NCBI GenBank assembly: GCA_016778825.1
Contig: JADHOU010000014.1
Coordinates: 1-14,340, forward strand
From: Candidatus Puniceispirillum sp.
GTDB lineage: Bacteria > Pseudomonadota > Alphaproteobacteria > Puniceispirillales > Puniceispirillaceae
Reading direction: 5' to 3'
Length of the DNA stretch: 14,340 nucleotides
The notes under the pieces were generated by a model that saw nothing but the letters and a program-made list of their open reading frames with translations, made no database searches and was not told the origin of the DNA. This document shows, piece after piece, positions 1-6,622 of the stretch (the stretch's first letter is position 1; every line of letters starts with the position of its first letter). The position numbers and the translations under genes were made by a program.

Positions 1-8
1 AAAATTAA

Positions 9-458
9 ATGAATCATAACGAGCCCTATACTGATGCCTATATTCAGGACATTCTGTCCTCGGTAAAAACGATCGCCATGGTTGGTGCCAGCCCTGACAA
101 AACCAAATTCAGCTATGGTGTGCTGCGCGTTTTGCATGAAACTGGTTACGACATGATCCCCATTAACCCACGGCCTGGCCTTGACTCAATACGGGGGTTG
201 AAGGTTTACCCAAATCTCACCTCTGTCGATCGGGCAGTGGATATGGTTGAAGTGTTCCGCAAGCCCGAAGATCTATATGATATTGCCAAACAGGCCATCG
301 ATATTGGCGCAAAAGTGTTATGGGGACAAATCGGGGTTATTGATCATGATGCGGCGCGTCTTGCCGAAGAGGCAGGTCTTAAGGTCGTGATGGATCGCTG
401 TCCAAAAATTGAACTGTTTCGCCCATTCTGGAAACCAAAGCTGCATCTTGGCATCTAG
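9..458 (+). CDS. CoA-binding domain protein (YccU/CoA_binding_2 type)
   Basis: Complete 149-residue protein that is essentially one Rossmann-like CoA-binding domain. Near the N-terminus (about residues 21-40) it shows the nucleotide-binding stretch TIAMVGASPDKTKFSYGV. This is followed by the family's IPINPRP segment (about 51-57), the DMVEVFR segment and a C-terminal VMDRCPKIE motif. Length and motif order fit the stand-alone bacterial YccU family. Members are soluble cytoplasmic proteins that bind coenzyme A, and their physiological role is poorly defined. The start is the first ATG in the window. Only eight bases precede it, so its ribosome binding site and promoter cannot be judged. Its stop lies 56 bases from the metF stop, and the two genes converge. 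Family assignment is secure; no function beyond CoA binding can be inferred. Confidence 0.9.
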   Translation: MNHNEPYTDAYIQDILSSVKTIAMVGASPDKTKFSYGVLRVLHETGYDMIPINPRPGLDSIRGLKVYPNLTSVDRAVDMVEVFRKPEDLYDIAKQAIDIGAKVLWGQIGVIDHDAARLAEEAGLKVVMDRCPKIELFRPFWKPKLHLGI

Positions 459-514
459 CGAAACTGCGTTATAAGCGCGCCGATTTTGTGTGAAGCGCCA
501 GCCTTAAATTTTAA

Positions 515-1387
515 TCAGGCAACAAGTGCCAATTTGGCATCAGGAACAATTCCAAGCGCCAGACAGATATCGCGCGTCAGATAAGGCCGGTTCAATGTGT
601 AGAAATGGAACTGGTTAATGCCGCAATCCATCAGATCAGAACAAATATCGGTTGCCACAACAACCGATAGAATATCTTCAACCCCATTACGTTTGGCCAT
701 GACAAACTCGGCGTCAAGGCTTGCCGGAATGCTGGCCCCGCAGCGGCTGGCAAAGCGTTTGACATTGTCCCAATTTTCAATTGGCAGAATGCCCGGGATG
801 ATTGGCACATGGATCCCCGCCTTGACGCAGCGATCACGAAACCGCAAAAAGATCTCACTATCGAAAAAGAACTGGGTGATTGCCGAGGTGGCACCAGCAT
901 CAATTTTGCGCTTTAACCAATCAATATCAGCATTGGCATTGCTGGCTTCGGGATGGGGTTCGGGATAGGCACCAACATGAATGGTTTTAATATTGGTGGC
1001 GGAAAGGCCGGCGACAAGGTCAACAGAATCGGCAAATCCTTGCGGATGCGGGCAAAAACCTGCGCTCCCTTTTGGGGCATCGCCGCGAAGGGCGACAATC
1101 TGTTTGACTCCCGCATCAACATAGCTTTTTGCAATGGCTAATGTTTCGGCCTTGCTGGCATTGACGCAGGTCAGATGTGCGGCAACATCCAAGCCATAGC
1201 TTTTGCCAATGGCTTCTGTCATTTCTTTGGTGAGCTGGCGTGTTGTGCCACCCGCCCCATAGGTGACAGACACGAATTCGGGATGAAGCGGTGCCAGAAC
1301 ATTTAGCGATTCCCATAAATCAAAACTCGCCTGAAGCGATTTTGGTGGAAAAAATTCAAATGAAATTTTTGGGGGTTTGTGACCCAT
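515..1387 (-). CDS. metF: 5,10-methylenetetrahydrofolate reductase
   Basis: Flavoprotein that reduces 5,10-methylene-THF to 5-methyl-THF, the methyl donor for methionine synthesis. In order it shows FEFFPPKS with the conserved glutamate, VTYGAGGTTR, AAHLTCV, ALRGD with the flavin-region aspartate, HVGAYPEPHPEA, ITQFFFD, PIIPGILPI and FYTLNRP. This is a full MetF TIM barrel. The frame is open to an ATG at 1435. I prefer the ATG at 1387 (MGHKPPKISF, 290 residues) because a GAGGA sits 7 bases upstream of it, whereas nothing like a ribosome binding site precedes 1435. The 16 extra residues also do not resemble the family. It is divergent from metR, and an exact MetR box lies 72 bases upstream of the chosen start, so MetR control is expected. 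Function is very secure; the start is moderately so. Confidence 0.95.
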   Translation of the reverse strand: MGHKPPKISFEFFPPKSLQASFDLWESLNVLAPLHPEFVSVTYGAGGTTRQLTKEMTEAIGKSYGLDVAAHLTCVNASKAETLAIAKSYVDAGVKQIVALRGDAPKGSAGFCPHPQGFADSVDLVAGLSATNIKTIHVGAYPEPHPEASNANADIDWLKRKIDAGATSAITQFFFDSEIFLRFRDRCVKAGIHVPIIPGILPIENWDNVKRFASRCGASIPASLDAEFVMAKRNGVEDILSVVVATDICSDLMDCGINQFHFYTLNRPYLTRDICLALGIVPDAKLALVA

Positions 1388-1458
1388 TGTTACATCCTCG
1401 CAACTGACAAATGATCTGGACTTGTTCACTGACATTATTTGTGCCAGAAATATATTTG

Positions 1459-1471
1459 TGAAACAAATTCA
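1459..1471. promoter_or_regulatory. MetR operator in the metF-metR intergenic region
   Basis: The sequence TGAAACAAATTCA exactly matches the published MetR consensus TGAA-N5-TTCA, which is also a LysR-type T-N11-A box. It lies 30 bases before the metR start and 72 bases before the preferred metF start. It is therefore well placed for MetR to control metF and itself. Site identity rests on the match and on metR lying next to it; binding is inferred. Confidence 0.75.
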
Positions 1472-1477
1472 TAATAA

Positions 1478-1492
1478 TCATAAACTTTATGA
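1478..1492. promoter_or_regulatory. Perfect palindrome beside the MetR box
   Basis: TCATAAACTTTATGA is a perfect 7-1-7 inverted repeat. Its centre (1485) is 20 bases from the centre of the MetR box (1465), about two helical turns, so both sites would face the same side of the DNA. It ends 9 bases before the metR start codon and touches the metR Shine-Dalgarno region (GAGAG). It may be a second, weaker LysR-type half of the operator, or a hairpin in the metR leader. Its function is inferred. Confidence 0.4.
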
Positions 1493-1501
1493 GAGATATT
1501 C

Positions 1502-2419
1502 ATGAACATCGAGCTTCGTCATTTGCGAACCATCATGGCCATTCATGCCGCTGGATCGGTGGCACAAGCGGCCGAACAGCTGCATATCACCCAATCGGCG
1601 CTATCGCATCAGATCAAGGCCATCCGCGATCAGCTTGGGGTCGATCTGTTTGTCAAAAACACCAAACCGATGCGGCTATCGGCCGAAGGTTTGCGGTTTT
1701 TACGCGCTGCCGAACGTATTTTGCCTGAAATCGATTTGTTGAAAGCTGAATTTGATAATTTGCAAAATGGACAGGCTGGCCGGTTGCATATCGCGATTGA
1801 ATGTCATGCCTGTTTTGAATGGCTGTTTCCGGTCCTGAATCTGTTTCGTCAAGATTTTCCCGATGTTGATATTGATATTCGCCCGGGATTGGCGTTTCGG
1901 GCGTTAAAAGCATTGACCGAGGAAGAGGTTGATGTTGTCATTTCATCGGATCCTGAAGATATTCCCGGGGTCGAATTTCACCAGCTATTCCCCTATGCAC
2001 CAACATTTCTTGCGGCGAAAACCAACCGACTTGCCGAAAAAGACTATGTTGACGCTGCTGATTTTGCCGATCAGACGCTGATCACCTATCCGGTTGAACG
2101 CACACGTCTCGATATTTTCAGCCAGCTTTTGATTCCGGCCAAGATTGAACCGAAATTGATCCGGCAGGTTGAACTGACCGCGGTGATGCTAATGCTGGTG
2201 GGGGCAAATAAGGGGGTAGCGGTGCTTCCTGATTGGGTCATTCGCTCGGCCGATATTGATGGCGGGCTTGTCACAAAACCGGTCACTAAAAATGGCCTGA
2301 CGCGCCAGCTATATGCGGCGGTACGGCGCGACGAACAAACAAAACCATTTATGAAGCGGTTTATCGCACTTGGAAAACAGGGCCAAGCGCATGCCAAAAA
2401 GCAGCCGCTTAGCCCCTGA
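1502..2419 (+). CDS. metR: LysR-family activator of methionine genes
   Basis: 305-residue LysR-type regulator. Residues 1-60 form the winged helix-turn-helix (ELRHLRTIMAIHAAGS, then AAEQLHITQSALSHQIKAI). The rest is the periplasmic-binding-like effector domain. Several stretches match Escherichia coli MetR closely as I remember it: TQSALSHQ, RLHIAIECHACFEWL, LITYPVERTRLDIF, VLPDWVI and QLYAAVR. E. coli MetR responds to homocysteine and activates metE, metF, metH and glyA; I infer the same effector here. It is transcribed away from metF across a 114-base gap (from the preferred metF start) that carries an exact MetR box, which supports both the identity and autoregulation. The ATG is preceded by GAGAG at suitable spacing. 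It converges with the downstream minus-strand gene. Confidence 0.95.
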   Translation: MNIELRHLRTIMAIHAAGSVAQAAEQLHITQSALSHQIKAIRDQLGVDLFVKNTKPMRLSAEGLRFLRAAERILPEIDLLKAEFDNLQNGQAGRLHIAIECHACFEWLFPVLNLFRQDFPDVDIDIRPGLAFRALKALTEEEVDVVISSDPEDIPGVEFHQLFPYAPTFLAAKTNRLAEKDYVDAADFADQTLITYPVERTRLDIFSQLLIPAKIEPKLIRQVELTAVMLMLVGANKGVAVLPDWVIRSADIDGGLVTKPVTKNGLTRQLYAAVRRDEQTKPFMKRFIALGKQGQAHAKKQPLSP

Positions 2420-2434
2420 TATTTTCGGTTTAAA

Positions 2435-2460
2435 TAACCCGCCCAAAAATAGGCAGGTTA
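2435..2460. terminator. Weak hairpin between convergent genes
   Basis: TAACC-c-GCC pairs with GGC-a-GGTTA around an 8-base AT-rich loop. This gives eight base pairs with one C/A mismatch, in the 54-base gap between metR and the convergent binding-protein gene. No clear run of T follows on either strand. It could serve as a bidirectional terminator, but it is not a canonical one. Confidence 0.3.
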
Positions 2461-2473
2461 ACTAATTGGTCGG

Positions 2474-3361
2474 TTAAACGATTGGCGGTTTGGCGCATAC
2501 CTGATCATAGGCATAGCGGGTTTTCAGCATGCCATCATATTCAAAGATATCCAGCATCGCCTCATAGCCAGCATCGGTAATATCAATATGGCGTGTCCAG
2601 ACTCCCATTTTCTGGTAGGTTCCAATGCAATCGGCAAGAACCGCCTCGTCAATATTCGGGAATAATGGCTTTTCCGCGCGGGCAATTTCGGCCGCAGGCG
2701 TGTCATTCATATAATTGCGGGTTTTGATATAGGCGCGGGTAAAGGCCTTGGCCTCATCAGTTTCTAGCCATTCTGGTTTGGCCGCAAGGCTGGAGAATCC
2801 GCACGGGCCAATTGTCGGTCCAAGCGCGGTGACAACATGACCAACACCATCAGCCTCTAGCTGTTGTGGGGCTGGGCCTTGCTGGTGGATATATTGACCG
2901 GTTCCGGCGCGATATGCCTTGTCCATTTCGCCGCCATTGCCAGCATCGATAATCTTGATCTTGTTGATATCAACCCCGCCTTTATAGCAGGCATATTTAA
3001 ACATCGTCATTGGCTGACCACCATGGTGGACCAAGACTTCAGCGCCTTCGAGCTTGTCCCAGCTAAATGCTGGATCGGCATCACGGCCGGTCAGGAAAAA
3101 CCCGTCCATCTCATTGATCTGTGCAAAATGAACACAAGCTGGCACACCACCCTTGTTTAAGGTGTTAAAGCCCTGACTAAGGGTCGATTGAACAACATCG
3201 GCGGTACCGTTATCAAGCGCCGTAATGGCAGTCACGCCCGGTGCGGAAACCGTATATTCGAAATCCAACCCTTCGTCTTTTAGAAAACCGCCAGTCATGG
3301 TCGAGATCAATGGCGAATAAAAGGCCGAAAAAAGGGTAAATTCAATATTGATTTTACTCAT
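2474..3361 (-). CDS. NMT1/THI5-like solute-binding-type protein without signal peptide
   Basis: 295-residue protein with the two-lobed binding fold of the SsuA/NMT1/THI5 family. It opens with LFSAFYSPLISTMTGGFLKDEG, typical of the first lobe, followed by GVTAITALDNGTADVVQS and VHFAQINEMDGFFLTG. Later landmarks are VLVHHGGQPMTMFKYAC, YIHQQGPAPQQLE and IGPCGFSSLA. Relatives are usually called ABC-transporter substrate-binding proteins, but from this start there is no signal peptide or lipobox. No permease or ATPase gene adjoins it. The frame stays open to 3667. I chose the ATG at 3361 because GGAG lies 9 bases upstream and the longer frame would overlap the HMG-CoA lyase start. The CCCFC motif of yeast THI5 is absent, so HMP-phosphate synthesis is not supported. 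The ligand is unknown. Confidence 0.8.
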   Translation of the reverse strand: MSKINIEFTLFSAFYSPLISTMTGGFLKDEGLDFEYTVSAPGVTAITALDNGTADVVQSTLSQGFNTLNKGGVPACVHFAQINEMDGFFLTGRDADPAFSWDKLEGAEVLVHHGGQPMTMFKYACYKGGVDINKIKIIDAGNGGEMDKAYRAGTGQYIHQQGPAPQQLEADGVGHVVTALGPTIGPCGFSSLAAKPEWLETDEAKAFTRAYIKTRNYMNDTPAAEIARAEKPLFPNIDEAVLADCIGTYQKMGVWTRHIDITDAGYEAMLDIFEYDGMLKTRYAYDQVCAKPPIV

Positions 3362-3496
3362 GGAATAATGCTCCGATGGTTGGTCAAACAGGATGGTGGC
3401 TTGAAGCGGCGCCAAAATGGCGGCGGCGATTGGCCGGTTATTATTGGATTGCCATGTTAGCCCCAAGCGCATGCCATAACCAAATGGAAAATCAAA

Positions 3497-4390
3497 GTGA
3501 CCCAAAACAGCGTTCGTATTTTTGAGATGAGTCCGCGTGACGGGCTGCAAAATGAACCGCTTTCCATTCCCACCGCCGCCAAAGTCACCTTGATTAATCT
3601 TTTGTCGAAATCCGGTTTTGCCGATATCGAAGCGACTAGTTTTGTCAGCCCAAAATGGGTGCCGCAACTGGCGGATGGTGCAGCCGTTATGGCGGCTATC
3701 GACCGGCTGCCATCAGTGTCCTATGCTGCTCTTGTGCCAAACATGACCGGCTTTGACCGCGCGCTCGCCGCAAGGGTTGATTCGATTGGTATCTTTGCCG
3801 CCGCCTCGCAAAGCTTTAGCCAGAAAAACATCAATTGTTCAATTGCCGAAAGTTTGGACCGGTTTCAGCCGGTCATGGCGGCAGCGGCGGCGCATAAAAT
3901 ACCGGTTCGTGGCTATATTAGCATGGTTGTTCACTGTCCTGATGATGGCGATACCGACCCTCAGATTGTCGCCGATCTTGCTTCCAGAATGATGGATATG
4001 GGCTGTTATCAAATCTCACTTGGCGATACGGTTGGCGTGGCATCACCGCCAGCGATCCAAAGGCTTCTTGATAAATGCGTTCGCGCGGTTGATGGTGCTT
4101 ATCTTGCTGGCCATTATCATGATACGGGTGGGCAGGCACTTGCCAATATTACGGCTAGCCTGCCCTATGGCATTCGTTGTTTTGATGCGTCGGTTGGTGG
4201 GCTTGGCGGCTGCCCTTATGCGCCCGGGGCAGCCGGAAATGTGGCAAGCGAGGCGGTGGCTGAAATGCTTTCCCAAGCTGGTTTTGCCACAGGCCTTGAC
4301 CATGATGCGTTGGCAATCGCGGCAAAATTTGCCAGCAGCCTTCGCCAGCCACCCGCCACTCAGCCACCCGCCAATTGGCAAATGCCTTAA
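3497..4390 (+). CDS. mvaB: Hydroxymethylglutaryl-CoA lyase (or close homologue)
   Basis: 297-residue TIM-barrel enzyme expected to split HMG-CoA into acetoacetate and acetyl-CoA, the last step of leucine breakdown. With a constant offset of 27 from the human enzyme, the key residues are present: R14-D15 in SPRDGLQNE, E45, D177 in LGDT, H206 and H208 of the metal site (GHYHDT), C239 in GLGGCPYAPGAAGN, N248 and E252. Two differences stand out. The usual GCPYEG segment reads HCPDDG (146-151), and the aspartate after E252 is alanine. The start is GTG with GGAAA just upstream; no in-frame ATG fits. It is the first gene of a plus-strand run, 33 bases ahead of the hydratase. The family is certain, and HMG-CoA is the likeliest substrate, though the changes leave room for a related 3-hydroxy-3-methyl acyl-CoA. 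Confidence 0.88.
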   Translation: MTQNSVRIFEMSPRDGLQNEPLSIPTAAKVTLINLLSKSGFADIEATSFVSPKWVPQLADGAAVMAAIDRLPSVSYAALVPNMTGFDRALAARVDSIGIFAAASQSFSQKNINCSIAESLDRFQPVMAAAAAHKIPVRGYISMVVHCPDDGDTDPQIVADLASRMMDMGCYQISLGDTVGVASPPAIQRLLDKCVRAVDGAYLAGHYHDTGGQALANITASLPYGIRCFDASVGGLGGCPYAPGAAGNVASEAVAEMLSQAGFATGLDHDALAIAAKFASSLRQPPATQPPANWQMP

Positions 4391-4423
4391 CCGGTTTTTG
4401 TGTTTTATGAGGATATGACCATT

Positions 4424-5236
4424 ATGCCTGATATGCCAATTATTCAAACCCGTGATGCTAACGGCATTGATCATCTTTTTCTAAACCAGCCTGACCGCCA
4501 TAATGCGTTATCGCCGGACATGATTGCCGCGCTGCATGCGGCCTTTACCAAGCTTGGCGATGATCCGTCCTGCCGGTTGGTATGTTTGCGGGCAACAAAG
4601 GCAGCGGCGACCAGCTTTTGCGCTGGTGGTGATCTTGTCTGGATGCGCCAGCAGATTGACGCGCCGCGATCAAAGCGCATGGCTGAGGCGGCAAAATTGG
4701 CGCATTTGCTAAAGGTGATGGACCAGTTCCCGCGGCCATTACTTGGCTGTGTTGACGGCAACGTGTTTGGCGGCGGTATTGGCATTATGGCGGTTTGTGA
4801 TGAGGTGCTGGCATCGGATGGTTTGCGTTTTGGCCTGACCGAAACACGCCTTGGCTTGATCCCCGCCACAATCAGCCCCTATGTTGTTGCGCGGATTGGG
4901 GCGCCGGCGGCGCGGCAATTATTTATGTCGGCGCGGCGGTTTGATTCGGCAACGGCCCAGCAGATTGGGCTGATCACAAAGCTGGTGCCAGCCGCCGATT
5001 TCACCGCTGGAATTGACGCCATGATCGCGCCCTATCTTGATGCGAGTCCAGCCGCGATGCGGGCGGCAAAAACCCTGATCCGCAAGCTGCAACCCGCCAT
5101 TGATGATGCCGTGATTGATATGACGATTACGGCACTTGCCGATTGCTGGGATCACCCTGATGCGCGCGAAGGGGTTGATGCGTTTTTTGCCCGCCGCACG
5201 CCATCATGGAAATCAAACAGCACTGTCTTTAAATAG
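4424..5236 (+). CDS. Enoyl-CoA hydratase, probable methylglutaconyl-CoA hydratase
   Basis: 270-residue crotonase-family protein. Oxyanion-hole segments are FCAGGDLVWMR (65-75) and GNVFGGGIGI (112-121). The second-shell segment is LTETRLGLIPATISPYV (138-154). The latter, with GGGIG in place of the GGGxE of ordinary hydratases, is the pattern I associate with bacterial LiuC-type methylglutaconyl-CoA hydratases. That enzyme makes HMG-CoA, the substrate of the lyase encoded immediately upstream, so context and motif agree. Three starts compete: GTG 4400, ATG 4415 and ATG 4424. The single GAGGA at 4409-4413 best serves 4424, with a spacing of 10 bases. A generic hydratase or isomerase role cannot be excluded. 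Confidence 0.85.
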   Translation: MPDMPIIQTRDANGIDHLFLNQPDRHNALSPDMIAALHAAFTKLGDDPSCRLVCLRATKAAATSFCAGGDLVWMRQQIDAPRSKRMAEAAKLAHLLKVMDQFPRPLLGCVDGNVFGGGIGIMAVCDEVLASDGLRFGLTETRLGLIPATISPYVVARIGAPAARQLFMSARRFDSATAQQIGLITKLVPAADFTAGIDAMIAPYLDASPAAMRAAKTLIRKLQPAIDDAVIDMTITALADCWDHPDAREGVDAFFARRTPSWKSNSTVFK

Positions 5237-5262
5237 CATTGGCTGATTGATCAGGACGGGGC

Positions 5263-5397
5263 ATGGGCGTTAAATTATGTGTTGTGAAAAAAATGTTGGG
5301 TTTTTTCAGAAAACCTCTCACTGTGATGGTTGTATCTGTCTTAAGCCTTGCCCCGCTTGGTATGCCATGCCCGCTGCCACGAAACATCATCACCTAG
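5263..5397 (+). CDS. Possible small hydrophobic peptide, 44 codons
   Basis: I do not recognise this peptide. An ATG at 5263 is preceded by AGGACGGGG, a strong-looking Shine-Dalgarno sequence with AGGA 6 bases upstream. It opens 44 codons ending in TAG at 5395-5397, inside the otherwise unexplained 174-base gap between the hydratase and dehydrogenase genes. The peptide has a basic N-terminal part with KK and FFRK, then a hydrophobic run (PLTVMVVSVLSLAPLGM). It ends in a short tail CPLPRNIIT. This is the layout of a small single-pass membrane peptide or a signal-peptide-like leader. Its stop overlaps the AGGAG that serves the next gene, so translational coupling is possible. Chance occurrence remains plausible for an ORF this short. 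Confidence 0.35.
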   Translation: MGVKLCVVKKMLGFFRKPLTVMVVSVLSLAPLGMPCPLPRNIIT

Positions 5398-5410
5398 GAG
5401 TTTCATAGCG

Positions 5411-6577
5411 ATGGATTTTTCCTATTCGCCAACACAGCAATCAATCATTAATGCGATTGAAGCGATCATGGCCGATTTTGATGATGATTACTGGCTGGCA
5501 GCGGATCGTGATGGACGGTTTCCCGAAGAATTTTATGCGGCCATTGCGGCTGGTGGCTGGCTTGGGATTGCCATGCCCGAGGCCTATGGCGGGGCAGCTC
5601 TTGGCATTGCCGAGGCAGCCTTGATGATGCAGAAAATTGCCGAAACCGGCGGCGGCATGGCGGCTGCATCGGCCGTTCATATCAATATTTTTGGACCGCA
5701 TCCGATTGTTGTTTATGGCACTGAGGAACAGCGTTTGGCATGGTTGCCACCATTGATCAAGGGCGAGGTGAAATGTTGTTTTGGGGTTACCGAACCGGAT
5801 GCGGGGCTTGATACTGGCAATATCCGCACCCGCGCTGAAAAGATTGATGATGGCTATCTTGTATCAGGGCAGAAAATCTGGACATCAACGGCGCAGGTGG
5901 CAAGCAAAATTCTGCTTTTGGCGCGAACCAGCCAGCCAAGCAAATCGGGGCGCCGAACCGATGGATTGACATTGTTTTACACCGATCTTGACCGATCCAA
6001 TATCGAGGTGCGCGAAATTGCCAAAATGGGGCGCGCTGCGGTTGATAGTAACCAGATTTTCATTGATGGGTTGATCGTGCCTGAGGCGCATCGTATTGGC
6101 GAAGAGGGAAAGGGGTTTTCCTATCTTCTTCATAGTCTTAATCCTGAACGGATCTTGATTGCTGCCGAGGCGCTTGGCATTGGCAAAACCGCTCTTCGCC
6201 GCGCAGTTGAATATGCCGGTCAACGCATTGTGTTTGACCGGCCGATTGGCCAGAATCAATCAATCCAACACCCGCTTGCCGAAAATTGGGTCGAATTGGA
6301 AGCGGCAGGTTTGCTCATCGCCAAGGCAGCGCATCTTTATGACAGCGGCGCACCGGCGGGCGGCATGGCCAATGCGGCGAAATATTTTGCTGCGGAAGCT
6401 GGATTCAAGGCTGCAACACAGGCGGTGATGACGCTTGGTGGCATGGGCTATGCCAAGGAATATCATGTTGAACGTTTGCTTCGTGAATCGCTAATCCCAC
6501 GGCTTGCGCCAGTTAGCGCGCAGATGGTGCTAAATTATATTGCCGAGCGGGTGCTTGGTTTGCCAAAATCCTATTAA
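5411..6577 (+). CDS. Acyl-CoA dehydrogenase with IVD/LCAD-type catalytic glutamate
   Basis: 388-residue FAD enzyme that introduces the alpha-beta double bond into acyl-CoA and passes electrons to ETF. It has the N-terminal helical domain, the FAD-binding segments FGVTEPDAGLDT (124-135) and KIWTST (155-160), the RIVFDRPIGQNQSIQH helix (272-287) and the LGGMGYAKEYHVERLLRE stretch (342-359). Where most family members carry the catalytic Glu of the YEG motif, this protein has LAP, with P367 aligned to that Glu. A glutamate is present instead at E246 in LNPERILIA, the position used by isovaleryl-CoA and long-chain dehydrogenases. This favours a branched or bulky substrate. The start at 5411 has AGGAG 10 bases upstream. 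It sits between the hydratase and a CoA transferase; the exact substrate is not determined. Confidence 0.9.
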   Translation: MDFSYSPTQQSIINAIEAIMADFDDDYWLAADRDGRFPEEFYAAIAAGGWLGIAMPEAYGGAALGIAEAALMMQKIAETGGGMAAASAVHINIFGPHPIVVYGTEEQRLAWLPPLIKGEVKCCFGVTEPDAGLDTGNIRTRAEKIDDGYLVSGQKIWTSTAQVASKILLLARTSQPSKSGRRTDGLTLFYTDLDRSNIEVREIAKMGRAAVDSNQIFIDGLIVPEAHRIGEEGKGFSYLLHSLNPERILIAAEALGIGKTALRRAVEYAGQRIVFDRPIGQNQSIQHPLAENWVELEAAGLLIAKAAHLYDSGAPAGGMANAAKYFAAEAGFKAATQAVMTLGGMGYAKEYHVERLLRESLIPRLAPVSAQMVLNYIAERVLGLPKSY

Positions 6578-6622
6578 CATGCTGGTGTCATATCTTGGCC
6601 AAAGGGCATAGGAGACGATGAA

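Noticed and set aside
1388..1501. SAM riboswitch upstream of metF
   Set aside because: The intergenic region is short and AT-rich and is explained by the MetR site. I see no SAM-I, SAM-II or SAM-V core.
3410..3422. Small hairpin CGCCA-AAA-TGGCG between the binding-protein and mvaB genes
   Set aside because: It is a five-pair stem in GC-rich simple sequence (GGCGGCG repeats). No LiuR-like operator or other recognisable site is present.
3362..3667. N-terminal extension of the minus-strand binding protein up to 3667
   Set aside because: It would overlap the start of mvaB, has low-complexity composition (GGGGNG, SNNN) unlike the family, and the ATG at 3361 has a good GGAG. The stretch RPIAAAILAPLQATILF is mildly hydrophobic but lacks a proper signal-peptide n-region.
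4043..4474. Minus-strand ORF of 143 codons opposite the mvaB 3' part and hydratase start
   Set aside because: It overlaps two confident genes on the other strand, and its composition and lack of motifs mark it as a shadow.
5299..5315. Hairpin GGTTTT-ttcag-AAAACC as a terminator between hydratase and dehydrogenase
   Set aside because: The stem is AT-rich and short and no T run follows. It lies inside the candidate small ORF and probably reflects base composition.
5259..5372. Inverted 8-mers GGGCATGG and CCATGCCC flanking most of the gap
   Set aside because: They are 98 bases apart and only 8 bases long, with no target duplication or transposase remnant, so a mobile-element end is not supported.
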